From positions 60,806-124,805 of the forward strand of contig JAHHIC010000068.1 in the NCBI GenBank assembly GCA_019359035.1: DNA of 64,000 bases, in the 5' to 3' direction. Positions 52,888-62,833 of this stretch are shown here, piece by piece. Position 1 is the first letter of the stretch. The number at the start of each line of letters is the position of its first letter. The stretch is from Scytonematopsis contorta HA4267-MV1 (lineage in GTDB: Bacteria > Cyanobacteriota > Cyanobacteriia > Cyanobacteriales > Nostocaceae). The translations under genes and the position numbers were made by a program. The notes below the pieces were generated by a model. It saw only the letters and a list, made by a program, of their open reading frames with translations, searched no databases and had not been told where the DNA came from.

Positions 52888-53078
52888 AAATATAGAGCCT
52901 ATAATTCTACGATTAAAATTTTTTGCATTATAAGTAAATACGTACGTAATTACTAAATTATTTATAAACTACATATTAAAATAGTCAAGTTTTTGTGGGG
53001 TGGGCATCCCGAACCGCCCTCCCATACACTATAATTATGAAACAAATCTAGACATATATAAATAAAATACTTCGTAAT

Positions 53079-54188
53079 TTAAGCTGAAGCAGGAAACATT
53101 TTATCCCCTGTACTTTGGTCAAAAACAAATAATTGTTTCATATCTAACTCTAGGGAAAGCTGTTCACCTGGTAACGGACGCACGTCACCGCTTGTTTGAA
53201 TATTTACTATTCCTGAAGAGCCAGCTAATCCTGCGCGAATTAATGTTTCTCGTCCTAAAGGTTCTACTATTTTTACTTCCACTAATAATATTGCTAAATG
53301 TTGAGTAGAAAGTTCTGATTTGGGGATAATTCTAATATGTTCAGGGCGAATTCCTAAGTCTACATTTTGACCTTCTCGCAAGTTCAACCTTTCCAGTATT
53401 TGTGCTGAACAAGGTAATGTTTGCCCTGCTACATCAAAAAGATTACCTGTAAATTTTGCAGGTAAAATATTCATCGGTGGATTACCCAGAAAAGTCGCGA
53501 CCATGCGATTTGCTGGTTGACTATAAACCGTTTGTGGGTCACCGATTTGTTGAATTCGACCACGGTTTAGCACGACGATTTTATCCGCTAAAGTCATCGC
53601 TTCTACTTGGTCGTGAGTAACATAAACGGTAGTGGTTTTGATGTTTTGATGTAATTCTTTTAGTTCTGCTCTGGTTCCGTCTCGTAATTGCGCGTCTAAA
53701 TTTGATAAGGGTTCGTCTAATAAAAATACTTGTGCTTGACGAGCGATTGCTCGACCCAAAGCGACTCGTTGTTGCTGTCCACCTGATAATTGTTTGGGTT
53801 TGCGGTCAAGAAGATGTTCTAAAGAAAGAGAGTGAGCAACTTCTTGAACACGCTGTTGAATAGTTTTGGGGTCAACTTTCCGCATTTGTAACCCAAAGGC
53901 AATATTTTCTGCCACACTCATGTGAGGGTAAAGTGCGTAGTTTTGGAATACCATTGCCACATCTCGTTGTCGAGCTGGGACATTGTTCATTAATTTGTCA
54001 CCGATGAACAGCTTTCCGGAGGTAGCGGTTTCCAGTCCTGCGATGGTACGGAGGATGGTAGACTTTCCACAACCCGATGGTCCAACAAAAACCCAAAATT
54101 CACCGTCAGGAATTTCAAAGGTGATATCTTCGACTGCGGTGACGTTATTGAATTTGCGCTTTATGTTATCTAAACGGACGTTTGCCAT
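53079..54188 (-). CDS. ugpC: Sugar/glycerol-phosphate ABC transporter ATP-binding protein (UgpC/MalK type)
   Basis: The 369-residue protein has Walker A GPSGCGKST, VFQNYALYPHMSVAENIAFGL, signature LSGGQQQRVALGRAIA, Walker B VFLLDEPLSNLDA, switch VTHDQ and a C-terminal OB-type regulatory domain (LGIRPEHIRIIP, LELDMKQLFVFD). This is a shared ATPase for sugar importers. No permease or binding protein adjoins, so it may serve several transporters. The symbol ugpC reflects closest family and not tested substrate. Confidence 0.85.
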   Translation of the reverse strand: MANVRLDNIKRKFNNVTAVEDITFEIPDGEFWVFVGPSGCGKSTILRTIAGLETATSGKLFIGDKLMNNVPARQRDVAMVFQNYALYPHMSVAENIAFGLQMRKVDPKTIQQRVQEVAHSLSLEHLLDRKPKQLSGGQQQRVALGRAIARQAQVFLLDEPLSNLDAQLRDGTRAELKELHQNIKTTTVYVTHDQVEAMTLADKIVVLNRGRIQQIGDPQTVYSQPANRMVATFLGNPPMNILPAKFTGNLFDVAGQTLPCSAQILERLNLREGQNVDLGIRPEHIRIIPKSELSTQHLAILLVEVKIVEPLGRETLIRAGLAGSSGIVNIQTSGDVRPLPGEQLSLELDMKQLFVFDQSTGDKMFPASA

Positions 54189-54192
54189 AATT

Positions 54193-54362
54193 GCTAACTG
54201 GTGACTGTTGACTGGTGACTGTTGACTGGTGACTGTTGACTGGTGACTGTTGACTGGTGACTAGTGAGTGTTAATCGATGAATTACCAATGATGAGTGTA
54301 TGAATGATGACTAATGCTGTTTTTTTCCGTCAACCGTCAACCGTCAACCGTCAACAATCAAC
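54193..54362. repeat. STRR arrays (TGACTGT/TGACTGG and CAACCGT)
   Basis: 54198-54262 has nine TTGACTG/GTGACTG units and 54327-54362 has five complementary CAACCGT/CAACAAT units, with AT-rich DNA between. It is the upstream region of ugpC and begins within 10 bases of its start codon. Confidence 0.8.
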
Positions 54363-54368
54363 AAATCA

Positions 54369-55082
54369 TTAATCCCAAACTGGGTGAGAAAATAAGGAAG
54401 AAATTACTCTGACTCCACGTAGTTGATTGGAAAGGGGTAAATGTCCTCTGGGTGCATCAAGATTCCAAATAAATTCATTTGGATAGCGCGTCCAGTTGTT
54501 ACCCTGTTTCCAACCGATTTTTGTCCAAAGATTTTCCCAATTTTTCCCTAATCCTAACCAAATTTCTCGCTGTACTGAAAAGCCAAATTTACCTTCGGAG
54601 TGCATCACCCACAAATTATTAATGGTTTTTAGGTCTGTGACTGGTAAACTTGCCACATCAGTAAAGTACAACCATTTTCTTTGGGCTGCGACTGGACTCG
54701 CTATCTCGCACATTTTTTGTAAGGTCATACGGTCTGCGGCTTCAAAGTCCCCCGCAACCAGTAACTGCTGTAAGGGACTGTAGTCTGTACCGCACTCCGA
54801 TTTTAGAGGTACAATGCCAGCAGGGAAATAGTTTTGTAAGAATTCTTTGGCTTTAGGGTATTCCGAGTTAAAAAGAGTTTGATAAACTTTGCCGTCTACC
54901 AAGGTCGCGTTTTTATCGCGACGTTCATACAAAAACTCTATTAGGACATCTAATCCCCCATTGCCAAAGTTTACTAGCTGTGGAATCACCTGCTGTTGGA
55001 CTTTTTCAGACCCAGCGATTAACGGTTGACGCAGGGATTCGATGTCCGAAGATTTGCCTGATACAATCATTGGGTCTGTCAT
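54369..55082 (-). CDS. gun4: GUN4-domain tetrapyrrole-binding protein
   Basis: Gun4 binds protoporphyrin IX and Mg-protoporphyrin and stimulates magnesium chelatase. The 237-residue protein has the helical N-terminal domain (ESLRQPLIAGSEKVQQQVIPQLVNFGNGGLDVLIEFL) and the GUN4 core (GTDYSPLQQLLVAGDFEAADRMTLQKMCE, VSLPVTDL-like strand, WVMHSEGKFGFSVQREIW, FIWNLDAPRGHLP). The length matches cyanobacterial Gun4. Confidence 0.93.
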   Translation of the reverse strand: MTDPMIVSGKSSDIESLRQPLIAGSEKVQQQVIPQLVNFGNGGLDVLIEFLYERRDKNATLVDGKVYQTLFNSEYPKAKEFLQNYFPAGIVPLKSECGTDYSPLQQLLVAGDFEAADRMTLQKMCEIASPVAAQRKWLYFTDVASLPVTDLKTINNLWVMHSEGKFGFSVQREIWLGLGKNWENLWTKIGWKQGNNWTRYPNEFIWNLDAPRGHLPLSNQLRGVRVISSLFSHPVWD

Positions 55083-55318
55083 TTTTTACTCGCAACGTGG
55101 TCAGTGTAGTAGCTGGCTATCAAAAACTTTAACAAGGCAAAGTATCGATAGCGAAAAGTAGTGTACTATCTTTCATCGTACAAAATTGAGTTAATTTGGC
55201 TAAATCTTCCCTGGATCTGCGAAGATTGCATTTAGAGAAACGCATCAAAGGTATGCGCCTATTAACTTGACAGAAACAAAATGAGGGGAAAATCTGCTAG
55301 CCTTCCAAATGACTTTGA

Positions 55319-55371
55319 AGTGGGGAATGGGAAATAGGGAGTGGGGAGTGGGGATTGGAGTGGAGAATAAC
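55319..55371. repeat. GTGGGGA/ATGGGAA STRR upstream of icd
   Basis: Six or seven degenerate units lie about 95 bases before the icd start. Confidence 0.6.
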
Positions 55372-55467
55372 TATAAGCTAAAATTCAAAACTCGTAACCC
55401 CTTAGTACCTACTTTCTAATGCCAACTCCCTTCTTCAGAGTCTCGGCTTAACCTTCAGGAGCATATA

Positions 55468-56889
55468 ATGTACGAAAAAATTACCCCCCCAACTGTTGGT
55501 GAAAAAATTACGTTTAAAAATGGTGAGCCGATTGTCCCAGATAATCCTATTATCCCCTTTATTCGTGGCGATGGCACGGGTGTGGATATCTGGCCTGCTT
55601 CCCAAAAGGTACTTGATGCTGCTGTAGCAAAGGCGTATAGCGGTAAGCGGAAAATTAATTGGTTTAAAGTTTACGCTGGTGATGAAGCTTGCGAGTTATA
55701 TGGAACTTACCAGTATTTACCTCAGGATACGCTGACGGCCATTAAAGAATATGGAGTCGCGATAAAAGGTCCTTTAACTACTCCTGTTGGTGGTGGTATT
55801 CGCTCTTTGAATGTAGCGTTGCGTCAAATTTTTGACTTATATACTTGCGTGCGTCCTTGTCGTTACTATGCAGGTACGCCTTCTCCTCATAAAACTCCAG
55901 AAAAGCTGGATGTAATTGTTTACCGGGAAAATACCGAAGATATTTATCTGGGGATTGAGTGGAAGCAGGGAGATGAAATCGGCGATCGCCTGATAAAAAT
56001 CTTGAATGAGGAGCTTATTCCCGCCACACCAGAACATGGAAACAAGCGGATTCCCCTAGATTCGGGTATTGGAATCAAACCCATCAGCAAAAAAGGTTCC
56101 CAGCGCTTAGTGCGTCGTGCCATGAAACATGCTTTGCTATTGCCCAAAAATAAACAAATGGTAACTTTGGTGCATAAAGGCAATATCATGAAGTACACCG
56201 AAGGAGCTTTCCGTGACTGGGGTTATGAATTAGCAACTACAGAATTTAGAAAAGACTGTATCACCGAGCGGGAATCTTGGATTTTGGGTAACAAGGAAAC
56301 AAATCCCAATATTTCCTCGGAAGAAAATGCTCGCATGATTGACCCCGGTTACGATGCTTTAACACCAGAGAAAAAAGCGCAAATTGTCAAGGAAGTAGAA
56401 ACAGTTCTTAACACAATTTGGGCAACCCACGGTGATGGCAAATGGAAACAGAAGGTGATGGTTAATGACCGCATCGCTGATAGTATTTTCCAACAAATCC
56501 AAACCCGTCCTGATGAATACTCTATTTTGGCAACAATGAACTTAAATGGAGATTATTTATCAGACGCAGCAGCAGCAATTGTTGGTGGTTTGGGAATGGG
56601 ACCAGGGGCAAATATTGGCGATGAAGCAGCCGTTTTTGAAGCTACTCATGGTACTGCACCAAAACACGCTGGCTTAGATAGAATTAATCCTGGTTCTGTG
56701 ATTTTATCTGGTGTGATGATGCTGGAATATATGGGTTGGCAAGAAGCAGCAGATTTAATTAAAAAAGGTCTGGGTGCTGCGATTGCTAATGGTCAAGTTA
56801 CTTACGATTTGGCTCGACTGCTGGAACCTCCAGTGGAACCTTTGAAATGCTCAGAGTTTGCTGAGGCAATTGTTAAGCAGTTCGGTTAG
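55468..56889 (+). CDS. icd: NADP-dependent isocitrate dehydrogenase
   Basis: The enzyme makes 2-oxoglutarate, the nitrogen-status signal and carbon skeleton for ammonia assimilation in cyanobacteria. The 473-residue protein shows the substrate loop [46 protein letters not shown] and the cofactor segment [22 protein letters not shown], where Lys fits NADP use. Length and order match cyanobacterial Icd. AGGAGC lies 9 bases before the ATG. No NtcA box was identified by eye. Confidence 0.95.
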   Translation: MYEKITPPTVGEKITFKNGEPIVPDNPIIPFIRGDGTGVDIWPASQKVLDAAVAKAYSGKRKINWFKVYAGDEACELYGTYQYLPQDTLTAIKEYGVAIKGPLTTPVGGGIRSLNVALRQIFDLYTCVRPCRYYAGTPSPHKTPEKLDVIVYRENTEDIYLGIEWKQGDEIGDRLIKILNEELIPATPEHGNKRIPLDSGIGIKPISKKGSQRLVRRAMKHALLLPKNKQMVTLVHKGNIMKYTEGAFRDWGYELATTEFRKDCITERESWILGNKETNPNISSEENARMIDPGYDALTPEKKAQIVKEVETVLNTIWATHGDGKWKQKVMVNDRIADSIFQQIQTRPDEYSILATMNLNGDYLSDAAAAIVGGLGMGPGANIGDEAAVFEATHGTAPKHAGLDRINPGSVILSGVMMLEYMGWQEAADLIKKGLGAAIANGQVTYDLARLLEPPVEPLKCSEFAEAIVKQFG

Positions 56890-56890
56890 T

Positions 56891-57008
56891 AAAAAGAACC
56901 CCACCCCCAACCCCCTACCCCGTAAACGGGGAGGGGGCTACGATTTTTGATACCTGTGGTGCGACTACTTTCTTCTCTTGGCTTCCTTGGCTTCTTGGCG
57001 GTTCGTTA
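56891..57008 (+). repeat. 118-bp repeat, copy upstream of the beta-helix gene
   Basis: It runs from AAAAAGAACCCCACCCCC through a G-rich palindrome (CTACCCCGTAAACGGGGAGG) and GTGGTGCGACTACTTT to CTTGGCGGTTCGTTA. A copy with about ten differences is at 59953-60072 in the same orientation. 57009-57264 is AT-rich upstream DNA. Confidence 0.85.
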
Positions 57009-57264
57009 TAATGAAAATTTTTTGTTTTTTGTAAAATTAAGATACTAGCGCTCAATAGTTTTTATTCTCCATAAATGTCAAGTATTTATCCACAAAATTA
57101 GTTGCTAATTTATTCATTTAAACTTATTTATAACTTCATGAAAAATTGATTTTTGTTATGAATGATAATTCTCTATAAACTTTGATATCACTATTCCTTA
57201 ATCTTCTAAAGATAAAGTTTTAACTAGCTATTTATTCTGTTAAAGATTTATCTGGTTAAGGAAA

Positions 57265-59946
57265 ATGCCCATAAAAAAATCTGCCCACACTCTTTATCTA
57301 ACATTATTATTTTTAGGAATATTTACATCTGCTGCGACCGCTCAAATAACATTTTCAAAAGATACAAAAACTGTTGATTCTTTGCAAACAACAGCACAAA
57401 ATAACCAAGCACAATTACTTGCACAAACAGAAGAAGCTGCTGCAACAACTGATGTGATAACTTTTGGACCACGAGTTGGCGCTAGTTATACAACAGAAGG
57501 AGCAGGCTTTAAACCCTATGGTAGCTTCGAGGGCTTCTTCCCCTTATTTCAAAATCCAGGAGAAAATCTCACCTTTATTGAAGGTAAGATGCTTTTGGAT
57601 ACAGATACTGGCGCACTCGGTGGTAATTTATTACTAGGACATCGTTTTCTCAATAGTGGAAAAAATCGAGTTATTGGTACTTACCTTTCTTACGACACTC
57701 GCAACACAGGTAACGCTGTTTTTAACCAACTTGGTTTGGGATTAGAAAGCTTGGGTGAAAACTGGGATTTCCACATAAATGGTTATCTACCTCTGGGTAA
57801 ATCTAGCACACAGCTAGGTTCAGACGGATATCCTGGAACATCTACATTCCAAGGAAATAGCTTACAGTTAGACAGAGTGCGTTTATTCCAGGATTCGCTA
57901 TCTGGGGTTGATGCGGAAGTTGGTACAAAATTAGCTTCTTGGACAAATGGTGGTTTGCGAGGTTATTTGGGAACCTACGTTTACGGTGGAGCAAACACTG
58001 CGACCTTTGTAGGTGCTAGAAGCCGAGTAGTTGGGACTTGGGATGGTTTGGTTGCTGGATTATCACTACAAACAGACTCCCAGTTTGACACCCGCTTAGT
58101 ATTTAATATCGGAGCGAGCTTAGGGGGTATCAAAACAGGTAGAAACCAAAGCGTACTCGCTCGGATGGGAGAACCCGTACAACGTGAGTCAAGCATTTTG
58201 GTAAATAACCAAATTGTCAAAGATTCCGTCACCGCAAAATCCTCCACCGGGCAAGATTTAGTATTCAGACCGATTACTTTAGAAGCAAATAGTTCAGTTC
58301 TGACTAATACTTTAGTCGCGGCTAGACCTGGTGATATTGTCTACGTACAAGCAGGTACAAATCCAGGAATTGGTTCTTTCACGGTTCCTAATGGCGTTCA
58401 AGTGCTATCCAACAGTCCAATACAACTAATCAACACATCGTTAGGTAATTTCCAACTACCAGGTTCAGGTACCGGAGTAAACCCAACGGTTACAGGAACC
58501 ATAAATTTAGCAAGCAATGGTAGTAACCAAACTCTATCAGGATTTACGATTACCAATACTGCTGGTCAACCAGGTATCCTCGGTCAAAATAACACCAACG
58601 CGACAATTTTTAACAACCAAGTTACGATTAATGCCCCAGCTACAAGCAATATTCTTGCTGGTAGAGGTATTGTGCTCATAGGTGCTAATGGCTTGACCAC
58701 CATCAATAAAAATACCGTAAGCAATGCTATCGGTGAGGGCATTCGTCTAGATAATGTCAGCGGTACAGCTTCTATTACTAACAACACTGTCACCAACACA
58801 ATTCAACCAGCAACTTCGTCAGGACTGGAATCTAGCATCTTTGTTCGCAACAATAGAGGAGATGTAGATTTAACAATTGCCAATAATATAGTTGGGGATA
58901 GTAAAACTACAACCACATCAACAAACGAAATTGATGGTATAGAATTTGGTCTTTGTCGCAGCTATGCTACAACTACACCAGACCCTTTTGCACAGTGTAG
59001 TGGTACTGCTACCGCAAGAGTTAGTATTGTTGACAACATTGTTAGAAACATTGGCAACGCTACCACAACTGGTGCTGATGGAATTGACATAAATTTAAAC
59101 AATAACGACGATACTACAGATGCGGGAGCAAGGGTCAGCAGTCTGACAATTAGTCGTAACCAAATTTCCAATATTTCAGATAAAGGTGTAAGTTTTGGTG
59201 TTGATGGAGATGCGGTTTTAGGATTAGGTACTGTCTCCAATAACCAGATAGAAAATGTTGGAGATAATGGACTTCATCTGCGCTCTCGTCGAAATTCCAA
59301 TTCCAATTTTGTAGCTACCAATAACTCAATTAGAAATGCTGGAGGTAACGGCATTAGCTATTCCTTGAATCGCTCTGATGCTAATCCTAACACTAACAAT
59401 GCTGTAAGTACTGCAATTATTTCTAATAATAGAATTGCTGACAGCGGTAACGGAATTGGGATTGACATTCGTGATTTAGGACAAGCAACAGCTACTGTTT
59501 CCAATAACACTATTACTAACAGCCGTACTACTGGTAACACTAGAGGTATAGATGTCCAAACAAGAGAGAATGGTAGACTAAATTTGCTTTTAGATACAAA
59601 TACTATTAGCGGTAGTCGGGCTGATGGAATTCGCATCCAATCTGGTGGTTCTGTGGCAAATATCAGTGCCCGAAATAATAATGTGCAGGGGAATAATACT
59701 GCTGCGACTTCTGGTGCTGGTTTAACTGCTAGTTCCGCAAATAGCTCTAATCTTTGCTTACAGGGACAGAATAATATCGCTGGTGCGACTGCTAGCACAG
59801 GCTACATCTTTACTAGAACCGCTCCTTCAACTTTTCGGATTGAAAGTGCGTTACTGACAACTAATACTGGGACATTTACTCCGATTTTACCTCTGAGTGC
59901 TGCTAATTATACTAGTGTTCCATCAGGAACTTGTGGTTTTCCCTAA
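57265..59946 (+). CDS. Inverse-autotransporter-like beta-barrel with right-handed beta-helix passenger
   Basis: The 893-residue protein has a signal peptide (ILFLGIFTSAATAQ-type). Residues about 65-310 resemble an inverse-autotransporter barrel (FGPRVGASYTTEGAGFKPYGSFEGFFPLFQNPGENLTFIEGKMLL, GGNLLLGHRFL, NRVIGTYLSYDTR). A parallel beta-helix follows (about 350-860) with many NNTVTN, GIRLDN and GDNGLHLRS repeats. The passenger should face outward as an adhesin or glycan-binding surface. It is flanked by 118-bp direct repeats, and an AAGGAA ribosome site precedes the ATG. Confidence 0.75.
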   Translation: MPIKKSAHTLYLTLLFLGIFTSAATAQITFSKDTKTVDSLQTTAQNNQAQLLAQTEEAAATTDVITFGPRVGASYTTEGAGFKPYGSFEGFFPLFQNPGENLTFIEGKMLLDTDTGALGGNLLLGHRFLNSGKNRVIGTYLSYDTRNTGNAVFNQLGLGLESLGENWDFHINGYLPLGKSSTQLGSDGYPGTSTFQGNSLQLDRVRLFQDSLSGVDAEVGTKLASWTNGGLRGYLGTYVYGGANTATFVGARSRVVGTWDGLVAGLSLQTDSQFDTRLVFNIGASLGGIKTGRNQSVLARMGEPVQRESSILVNNQIVKDSVTAKSSTGQDLVFRPITLEANSSVLTNTLVAARPGDIVYVQAGTNPGIGSFTVPNGVQVLSNSPIQLINTSLGNFQLPGSGTGVNPTVTGTINLASNGSNQTLSGFTITNTAGQPGILGQNNTNATIFNNQVTINAPATSNILAGRGIVLIGANGLTTINKNTVSNAIGEGIRLDNVSGTASITNNTVTNTIQPATSSGLESSIFVRNNRGDVDLTIANNIVGDSKTTTTSTNEIDGIEFGLCRSYATTTPDPFAQCSGTATARVSIVDNIVRNIGNATTTGADGIDINLNNNDDTTDAGARVSSLTISRNQISNISDKGVSFGVDGDAVLGLGTVSNNQIENVGDNGLHLRSRRNSNSNFVATNNSIRNAGGNGISYSLNRSDANPNTNNAVSTAIISNNRIADSGNGIGIDIRDLGQATATVSNNTITNSRTTGNTRGIDVQTRENGRLNLLLDTNTISGSRADGIRIQSGGSVANISARNNNVQGNNTAATSGAGLTASSANSSNLCLQGQNNIAGATASTGYIFTRTAPSTFRIESALLTTNTGTFTPILPLSAANYTSVPSGTCGFP

Positions 59947-59952
59947 ATCATA

Positions 59953-60072
59953 AAAAAGAACCCCGCCCCCAACCCCCTACCCCGCACGCGGGGAGGGGGC
60001 TACGATTTTTATATACATGTGGTGCGACTACTTTTCTTCCCTTGGCTTCCTTGGCTACTTGGCGGTTCGTTA
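59953..60072 (+). repeat. 118-bp repeat, copy downstream of the beta-helix gene
   Basis: Same orientation and order as 56891-57008, including the palindrome (CTACCCCGCACGCGGGGAGG, with changes on both arms that keep pairing). It begins 6 bases after the stop of the beta-helix gene. Confidence 0.85.
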
Positions 60073-60185
60073 GCAAGAATCTAAAATAAATCTAAAATTA
60101 ACGTTAAATTTTATCAAAACCGACACTATTCCTTGTTTCAATTTAGTATCAATATAAATCATATTATATTTAAAACCTAGTGTAG

Positions 60186-60854
60186 ATGATGAAAAACTGG
60201 AAAAAGATTCTGCCAATTTATGTTTTAGGGCTATTAATAACCCTACTCCCAGCTTCTGATGCTTTAGCTGATGTTGTACCTCCAGATGAGGTGCGAGTAT
60301 CTTACTGTTATGGATTAGCTAATATTAACAAGTATCCTAATTACTTATTTATTGCTCGCGTAAAATCAGCAAATCCTAGTTTACCAGGCAGTAACAGAGT
60401 TCTCAAACAAGGTAAATGTTTAGGATTAAATGGATATATGGAATATAGCGAAGTTTACGCGCTGAAAAAATCTGACGTAAAGCCTCAAGAAATTATGAAA
60501 ACAAAAGAAGGAGAGGAGCTAAAGAATTTTGATGCAAAAAAATCTAAATTAATCCCACATAACAAACAGATTTCCCCTGTGAGACTAATGCCACAAAAGT
60601 ATCAAGTTTCTGAGGTTGCTGATATTTTTGAAATTACTGGAATAAATTCCAAATCTCTCAATTTAAAAAATAAAGAAGTTGTCTATACTTATAATGATAA
60701 GACTTCTGAACGCAAAGTTTATACCAGACAAAGCGTTAGACCAGAGCCAAGAAGTAAAACAGGCTATGTAAACTGGGTAATTATAGGTGTTTCATCTGTT
60801 GGCAGTTTTGCATTACTTAAAAAAGTAGGACTTCCCAAAAAAGGTGCAAATTAG
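60186..60854 (+). CDS. Unknown secreted/membrane-anchored protein
   Basis: The 222-residue protein has a signal peptide (LLITLLPASDALADVV), a Cys pair (VSYCYGLANI, GKCLGLNGYM) and a Lys-rich middle. A C-terminal helix with basic tail (WVIIGVSSVGSFALLKKVGLPKK) resembles a sorting or tail anchor. The final 11 bases overlap the next gene, which points to translational coupling. No family is recognised. Confidence 0.65.
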   Translation: MMKNWKKILPIYVLGLLITLLPASDALADVVPPDEVRVSYCYGLANINKYPNYLFIARVKSANPSLPGSNRVLKQGKCLGLNGYMEYSEVYALKKSDVKPQEIMKTKEGEELKNFDAKKSKLIPHNKQISPVRLMPQKYQVSEVADIFEITGINSKSLNLKNKEVVYTYNDKTSERKVYTRQSVRPEPRSKTGYVNWVIIGVSSVGSFALLKKVGLPKKGAN

Positions 60855-61818
60855 TACTCGTAATATATTTAAATTGGCTGCATTCGCTCTAGTGTTAACC
60901 AGTGCTTTTTTTTCCGTAGCTTTCCCTTTAGGTACTTATGCTTTAACACTGGCAATGTTTGGACTACCTCATGTACTGACGGAATTGCGTTACGTTGATA
61001 CTCGCTTCCATAAACGCTTGGGTAGCACTTTACGGCAAAGAATTCTTTTATTGCTGTTCGCTATCCTTAGTATTCGCTGTATGCAAGTCTTTGGTGTAAT
61101 TTCTAGTCAGCTAAGTATACCTTTAGAACTGAGTTGTGTAGGCTGTCTGGTAGTGTTGGTCGTCCCGATATTTGCATCTAAAAACTGGCAATTGGGAATT
61201 TTGGGTGTTGTATTATTAATGCTACTGACAGCAGGTATTTTTTTTGCACCGACTCTTACTTTATTGTTCTTTGCGATATCCCATAACATCACTCCCGTAG
61301 GATTTATTGCGGAAAAATTGCGAGGTTCGCAACGACGTAGTGCTTTATGGCTATGTTTTCTAATTTTTGCTGTTATCCCGTTGATAATTCTCTCTGGATT
61401 ACCCTATCAGTTGTTATCTTCTTTCGGACTGACAGCGCTGCAGGCTTCTATTCTAAATGTGGGGAACCTGGATTCCCATTTAGGAGTATTTGTTCCAGCA
61501 CCACTACATACAGAAGTTATTGCTATTCACGCTTTTAGTGCAGCAGTTTTTCTTCAGTGTATGCATTATGCAGTAGTTATTGGTATATTTTCTCGGTGGA
61601 ACACCAATACTGAGTTACAAAAAGGTGATAGTTTCTTTTGGTGGCTAAGTATGGAACACTTTTATAAATTTGTACTATTTTTAAGTGTGTTACTGTTTGT
61701 CAGTTTTATTGCCTCTTTTAGAGATGCTCGTGCTATTTATGGTATTGCAGCAGCGATTCATGCTTGGGTAGAAATTCCTATCTTGTTGCTGACTTTGGCG
61801 ATTCCGGCTAGTGAATAG
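60844..61818 (+). CDS. Polytopic membrane protein with conserved-looking His residues
   Basis: The GTG at 60844 overlaps the upstream gene by 11 bases. The 324-residue product has eight to nine hydrophobic segments. His residues lie near segment ends: FGLPHVLTELRYVD, FAISHNITPVGF, HTEVIAIHAFSAAVFLQCMHYAVVIG and AAIHAWVEIPI. The pattern, including a GLPH motif, is reminiscent of membrane His-metal enzymes such as Brp/Blh carotene dioxygenases. The similarity is too weak to name it. The function is unknown. Confidence 0.65.
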   Translation: MQISTRNIFKLAAFALVLTSAFFSVAFPLGTYALTLAMFGLPHVLTELRYVDTRFHKRLGSTLRQRILLLLFAILSIRCMQVFGVISSQLSIPLELSCVGCLVVLVVPIFASKNWQLGILGVVLLMLLTAGIFFAPTLTLLFFAISHNITPVGFIAEKLRGSQRRSALWLCFLIFAVIPLIILSGLPYQLLSSFGLTALQASILNVGNLDSHLGVFVPAPLHTEVIAIHAFSAAVFLQCMHYAVVIGIFSRWNTNTELQKGDSFFWWLSMEHFYKFVLFLSVLLFVSFIASFRDARAIYGIAAAIHAWVEIPILLLTLAIPASE

Positions 61819-61874
61819 TTCATAATGACTATAAAATTATAGTAATCACTAGATTTATTTGGAATAATAAACGC

Positions 61875-62124
61875 AAAAAAGCCAGCAACAAAAGCCAGGG
61901 AATAAAAGCCAGCAACAAAAGCCAGCAACAAAAGCCAGGGAATAAAAGCCAGCAACAAAAGCCAGGGAATAAAAGCCAGCAAATAAAAGCCAGCAACAAA
62001 AGCCAGCAAATAAAAGCCAGCAACAAAAGCCAGCAACAAAAGCCAGGGAATAAAAGCCAGCAACAAAAGCCAGGGAATAAAAGCCAGCAACAAAAGCCAG
62101 GGAATAAAAACCAGGGAATAAAAG
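61875..62124. repeat. 13/14-bp tandem array left of REPIN copy 4
   Basis: About 18 units alternate between GCCAGCAACAAAA (13 bp) and GCCAGGGAATAAAA (14 bp). The second unit copies the outer arm of the adjoining palindrome. Open frames across the array are artefacts. Confidence 0.85.
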
Positions 62125-62316
62125 CCAGGGAATAAATTCCCTGTCTAAAAGCTAAAGTCCTCTTTTAGAGGACTGATAATGTAGTTTTTCTATATTTTTT
62201 ATTTTATATGTCTTTTCATAAATATTTTTACTCATTACCATACTCCTATCATTAAATAAACTTTTTAGTCCTCTTTTAGAGGACTTTAGCTTTCAGACAG
62301 GGAATTTATTCCCTGG
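62125..62316. mobile_element. REPIN-like palindrome pair, copy 4
   Basis: Outer hairpins are at 62125-62143 and 62298-62316, inner hairpins AGTCCTCT/AGAGGACT at 62156-62174 and 62267-62285, with a 92-bp AT-rich spacer. To the right, 62312-62400 holds four CTTTATTCCCTGG units and two CTTTCTCTCTGG units that copy the end of the element. Confidence 0.85.
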
Positions 62317-62427
62317 CTTTATTCCCTGGCTTTATTCCCTGGCTTTATTCCCTGGCTTTATTCCCTGGCTTTCTCTCTGGCTTTCTCTCTGGCTTTTATT
62401 ATAATTTTGCCATAAAATTCAACTTAA

Positions 62428-62769
62428 TTAATAAATTGTCAACCCTACTAAAAACGAAGTAGCATTAGCCAAAAAAGACAAAAATAAACTTTGCCACCAA
62501 CTAAACCCAGTAAATATTCTATAAATCACACCTTCGACAATAACAACAATCATTTCAATAAGCATTGCTCTCAAAGGGAAAACCAAATAAGGAAGAAGAA
62601 TTTCATTACTTTGCCAAGCAAAAGTATGAGTAAAAAGAGTCGCAGCAAAAGCAACAATTAAAATTCGCCTAATTTCCAAGGAAGAAAATTCCAAGGTAAA
62701 ATATACCAGTAGAAAAATTACAAATACTTCAGTTACCAACGATATAGATAACGCAAACAACTGGCTCAT
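62428..62769 (-). CDS. Small membrane protein next to MlaE-type permease
   Basis: From the ATG at 62769 the product is 113 residues with four hydrophobic segments (LFALSISLVTEVFVIFLLVYF, RRILIVAFAATLFTHTFAW, YLVFPLRAMLIEMIVVIVEGVIY, SLFLSFLANATSFLVGL). The pattern ending in FLANATSFLVG recurs, as I recall, in cyanobacterial membrane proteins of unknown role. It lies 64 bases downstream of the permease gene on the same strand. Confidence 0.6.
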   Translation of the reverse strand: MSQLFALSISLVTEVFVIFLLVYFTLEFSSLEIRRILIVAFAATLFTHTFAWQSNEILLPYLVFPLRAMLIEMIVVIVEGVIYRIFTGFSWWQSLFLSFLANATSFLVGLTIY

Positions 62770-62833
62770 ATTATGTCCGCTTACATACTTGTAATAAAAC
62801 TCACGCAAATACGCAAAGACGCAAAGAATTTAA

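Noticed and set aside
61758..62093. Leu/Ala/Phe-rich frames that look like membrane proteins
   Set aside because: They are produced by the GCCAGCAACAAAA array read on the minus strand. There is no ribosome site and the content is purely periodic.
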